Assembly (NCBI RefSeq): GCF_026151205.1
Contig: NC_087081.1
Coordinates: 13,868,340-13,932,339 of the forward strand
Length of the DNA stretch: 64,000 nt
Source: Bolinopsis microptera
Taxonomy: Eukaryota; Ctenophora; Tentaculata; Lobata; Bolinopsidae
Direction: 5' to 3'
The notes under the pieces are model-generated. The model had not been told where the DNA came from, ran no database searches, and saw nothing but the letters and a program-made list of their open reading frames with translations. The translations under genes and the position numbers were made by a program. Below are positions 61,071 to 64,000 of the stretch, in pieces; positions within the stretch are counted from its first letter, which is position 1; each line of letters starts with the position of its first letter.

Positions 61071-64000
61071 TTTTGTGCAGTACAATAGCGCACGGGGTCT
61101 TTTATCCCCGACCTTGGCAGTAATATTGGGTGAGATCCCTTTTGGATGGGTGGATTAGTTTTTGAAATTAGAGTACGGTTCTGTTGCCAGAATGATTGGC
61201 ATTTCTCCTATGAGAAGAGATGTCGTTTTTAATATTTATTATCACAGAACTCAATAAAGGTCGCAAACTCCTAGGCAACAAACGCTTGGCATCGGTAAGT
61301 TTACTCTGAACCCTAGGGACCAAGAGAAATTTACGTTGTTTACAAGAGACGGGCTTCATGCTTGCAATGCAATACAAGGGATTATTAATTGTTATAATTT
61401 TTAAACGCCAGCAAACGGCGCAAAGCTAAGAAATACCCATTCTTTAATTAAATTATTCTTTAATGCAACCCTGTTCTTAAGCTAAAACATGTGTTTGAAA
61501 AAATAACCCAAAGGAGAAAACGAAGAAAAACGGAGAAATACCTAAAGAATTGAAGCGACAACTCAAGACTATTGTAAGGCGCTGGTAGCAAAATCTACTT
61601 TATATCATTAATTAAAATTTTTAGATGTTTTGTATATTCTCAGCGAATAATAGCGAATTTTAACTAAGTTTATTTTGTTGTACTGTTGTCACTAATAATC
61701 AATATTTACCTTTCAACTAAATAATAAATATAACCTTGTAATATCATAACCCTTAATTTTCCAGATTTATTCTTCAATCAAGAAGCGTGAACAACTTGAG
61801 TTTAGTGCGTTCATCTCTTCGAAGATATAGAGAATATCAGAAACGAGGTCCCGAAAACGAACAGGAATTAGGTAATTACGATACGTCTGTCTGGAATGCT
61901 ATAGCGCTCATCCAGAGAGCGAGATCTCACACTGATAAGTATGTTTTAAGTGTTTACTCACATCTAACTTGATATTTCTAACAGGTGGCATTATATACGA
62001 TAAACCACTCCCTTAAGTGCGATTCCCGCACTAATATCACAGAGGGTGATATTAGTGTAGATAACGGGTCCACGAGCTTGCCGAGTGCCCTTAAATGCAC
62101 ATATTATTAGATTTATGTTTTGATTTTTTGTATTTCCGTTTACCTTTTTCACCTCCCTTTAGCGTTCGTCTAACCTTCCTATCCCTCCTTTAGTTACTCT
62201 TGTCGTGTCCTCATCACGCGACCTACTGACGGCGTTTGCATCCTGTCCAGTGCATATACGGACGATCTGCGCGAGCTGGACCGACTCAAGAAGAGATTGA
62301 GGCTAGCATAGATGACTAAACGGTATCTCGTGTGGAGAAAGAAGTATATGGCCGACGGCCGAAAGCTAATGCGAGGTGAGAATAGACACTCAGCCCCCTC
62401 CGAATTACAACACCCCTAACTTACTAAGCCGAACTCGTCACCGACCTCATCAGAGGGCGTGCAGCCTGCCCAGTCTCAAGATGTTGCATTCATGTCTTTA
62501 TGTATTTCATTTCTTATTTTTTATTTGGGTTTTTACACATTTTATTACATTTAAGTGTTTTACATGTACTCATACGTGTGAAGTGGAAATGAGGATTCTA
62601 AAAGGAATAAAACTCAAAAAGGAAAGGGAGAAAGAACGGGGAGAAAGGACCTGCAACTTGTATCGTACTCGGTAAATAAAATTGGGTGGTATCAAAGAGA
62701 AAAAACTGTAAAATTAACAAAATGCTGCGATACCAGGGTATAAACTATATGACCTTCTTAAAATCTGGACTTGGAACGGTTTAGGCAAATAACGACGATA
62801 TGACTACCAGCATGTGTTGTTCAAGAAAACATCAATTTTCAAATAGTTTGCACAATATCCTAGAACGAATATCTCCAGCCCGAATTTAGTTACGAACGGG
62901 ATACAAGGCTGTATGAATATACAGTGTGAAAATGTGGTAAGACAGTTACAGCTGGGATTCAGTGTATTTTAGAATGTTAAAAAAGTTAAAGTGTAAGTTT
63001 TGGGGATTAGATTTAGTATGTAAATAAGCCAGTCGACTAAGGTTTTATAACGGTAGTTTTGCGGAGTAAAGTACCCACTGCTAGACTGGTGGCCATGGTA
63101 GTCGACTAGAGTGCTGTGTCTGTGGCATATATTTTGTTACCTATTTGTACTGAATACTGTGTTTTATAAGTTTGTGTGTCATATCATATTACATTTAATA
63201 TTTATATGTATTTCATATATCAGAGTCCATTTCCTAGAAAAGTTTCATATATCAGAGCTCCATTTCTAAGAACGATTCATTGCCAAACTGCTCATTTGCA
63301 AAATTTTTGCATTACTGGAAGTTGAATGCTTTCACAGCTCATGAAACTTATGTACCGTCAGAAAGTCAACCAGGATGTCGAGCTTCCCCAGATTTCTATG
63401 GAGCTATGGTTACCGCGGGGTTTTTTTTCCTAGTGTTGTGTAATTTTAGGTTTTTTATTTATTTTTCCGATTGCGGGCCTACCTCAGTCCCATATCTTTA
63501 GTTTTTGGTGAAGACTTTTTGGGGCAAATCATTAAGATAACCTACTACTGTACTTGTTCATACAATTTGGTGTGAACGTATGTGAAGCGTACATTTTTCT
63601 AATTAAATTTGTTACCTATAATTAATTAAATTTGTTACCTATCAATAAAATAGTTTTTCGCTATGCGCCATATTTACGCGTAGTTACCGTCAGCCATATC
63701 TCTCCGATCTCTGTAATGTGTAGGTAGATTTGGTAATGACAGTTACAGCTGGGATTCAGTGTAGTTTAGAATGTTAATAAATCTATCGTGTAAGTTTGGG
63801 ATTAAATTTAGTACTTAGTATTGTAAATTAGCAGTCGACTAGGTTTTTTATATATCGGTAGTTTAGCGGAGTAAAGTAACACGAGCTAGTCGGTGGCAGT
63901 GGTTAAGAGTGTAGACTAGATGTGCTTTGTCCGCGGCACGTGGTTACCACGGTGCTGTTGAACGTGTGGTACCACGTGCTTGAGCTGTATTATTTTTTTC
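61071..64000. other. Mostly unassigned AT-rich DNA with a diverged direct repeat
   Basis: A segment at about 62,939-63,110 (GACAGTTACAGCTGGGATTC, AGTCGACTA, GCGGAGTAAAGTA) recurs diverged at about 63,738-63,945. An 18-bp unit ATTAAATTTGTTACCTAT is doubled at 63,602-63,641. A possible plus-strand exon follows a CCAG acceptor near 61,764 (frame with YREYQKRGPENEQELGNY, from 61,787), but I cannot assign it. No RNA gene seen. Confidence 0.35.

Noticed and set aside
61787-61972. Possible exon with YREYQKRGPENEQELGNY
   Set aside because: Acceptor-like CCAG precedes it, but no domain, partner exon or unambiguous frame; left as unassigned.

Overview
The window is AT-rich animal nuclear DNA. GT-AG introns, a secreted or membrane gene built from SRCR, thrombospondin-1, LDL-receptor-A and seven-transmembrane modules, and many non-LTR retrotransposons all point to an invertebrate metazoan. 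A cnidarian or other early-branching aquatic animal is a guess; the species cannot be fixed from the sequence. No rRNA, tRNA or CRISPR was recognised.

Layout. 1-2443: 3' part of a non-LTR retrotransposon (plus) with one nonsense codon. 2478-6465: a 5'-truncated CR1-like element (minus). 6942-about 12,400: a second CR1-like element (plus) whose first ORF fuses an AlkB-like 2-oxoglutarate dioxygenase to an SGNH esterase; its 5' end is split by a 5'-truncated LINE. 13,236-17,446: a broken third CR1-like copy (minus), itself hit by a 1.06-kb TA-flanked inverted-repeat transposon carrying a dead HIRAN-like gene. 18,751-41,689 (minus): what I read as one large receptor gene, or two adjacent genes. 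It has a signal-peptide exon, then SRCR, SRCR, TSP1, SRCR, an unnamed beta-rich module, SRCR, a Cys-rich module, and a long exon with LDLa repeats plus 7TM. Every module exon joins in phase 1, so the pieces splice in frame.

The introns of that gene are full of mobile DNA: inverted arms of a roughly 155-bp satellite carrying a 15-bp motif (22,725-29,735), a 5-kb element with G/C-run ends and kilobases of CCT repeats inside the arms, a 500-bp MITE, hAT-like inverted-repeat elements, a nested RTE-like LINE and an 11-bp minisatellite. Upstream of exon 1 is a tandemly duplicated segment with six CACGTG sites.

44,840-60,010 is a very large inverted repeat with arms near 7.6 kb and a centre near 52,468. 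The outer part of both arms is an I/R1-type LINE. The arms differ mainly by small indels, so a fold-back or uncorrected long-read artefact must be weighed against a real palindrome. 61,071-64,000 is mostly unassigned.

How the parts relate: the receptor gene is the only host gene I can support. The rest is self-replicating DNA, some of it nested three deep. Exon coordinates are hand-made splice predictions and need transcript support.
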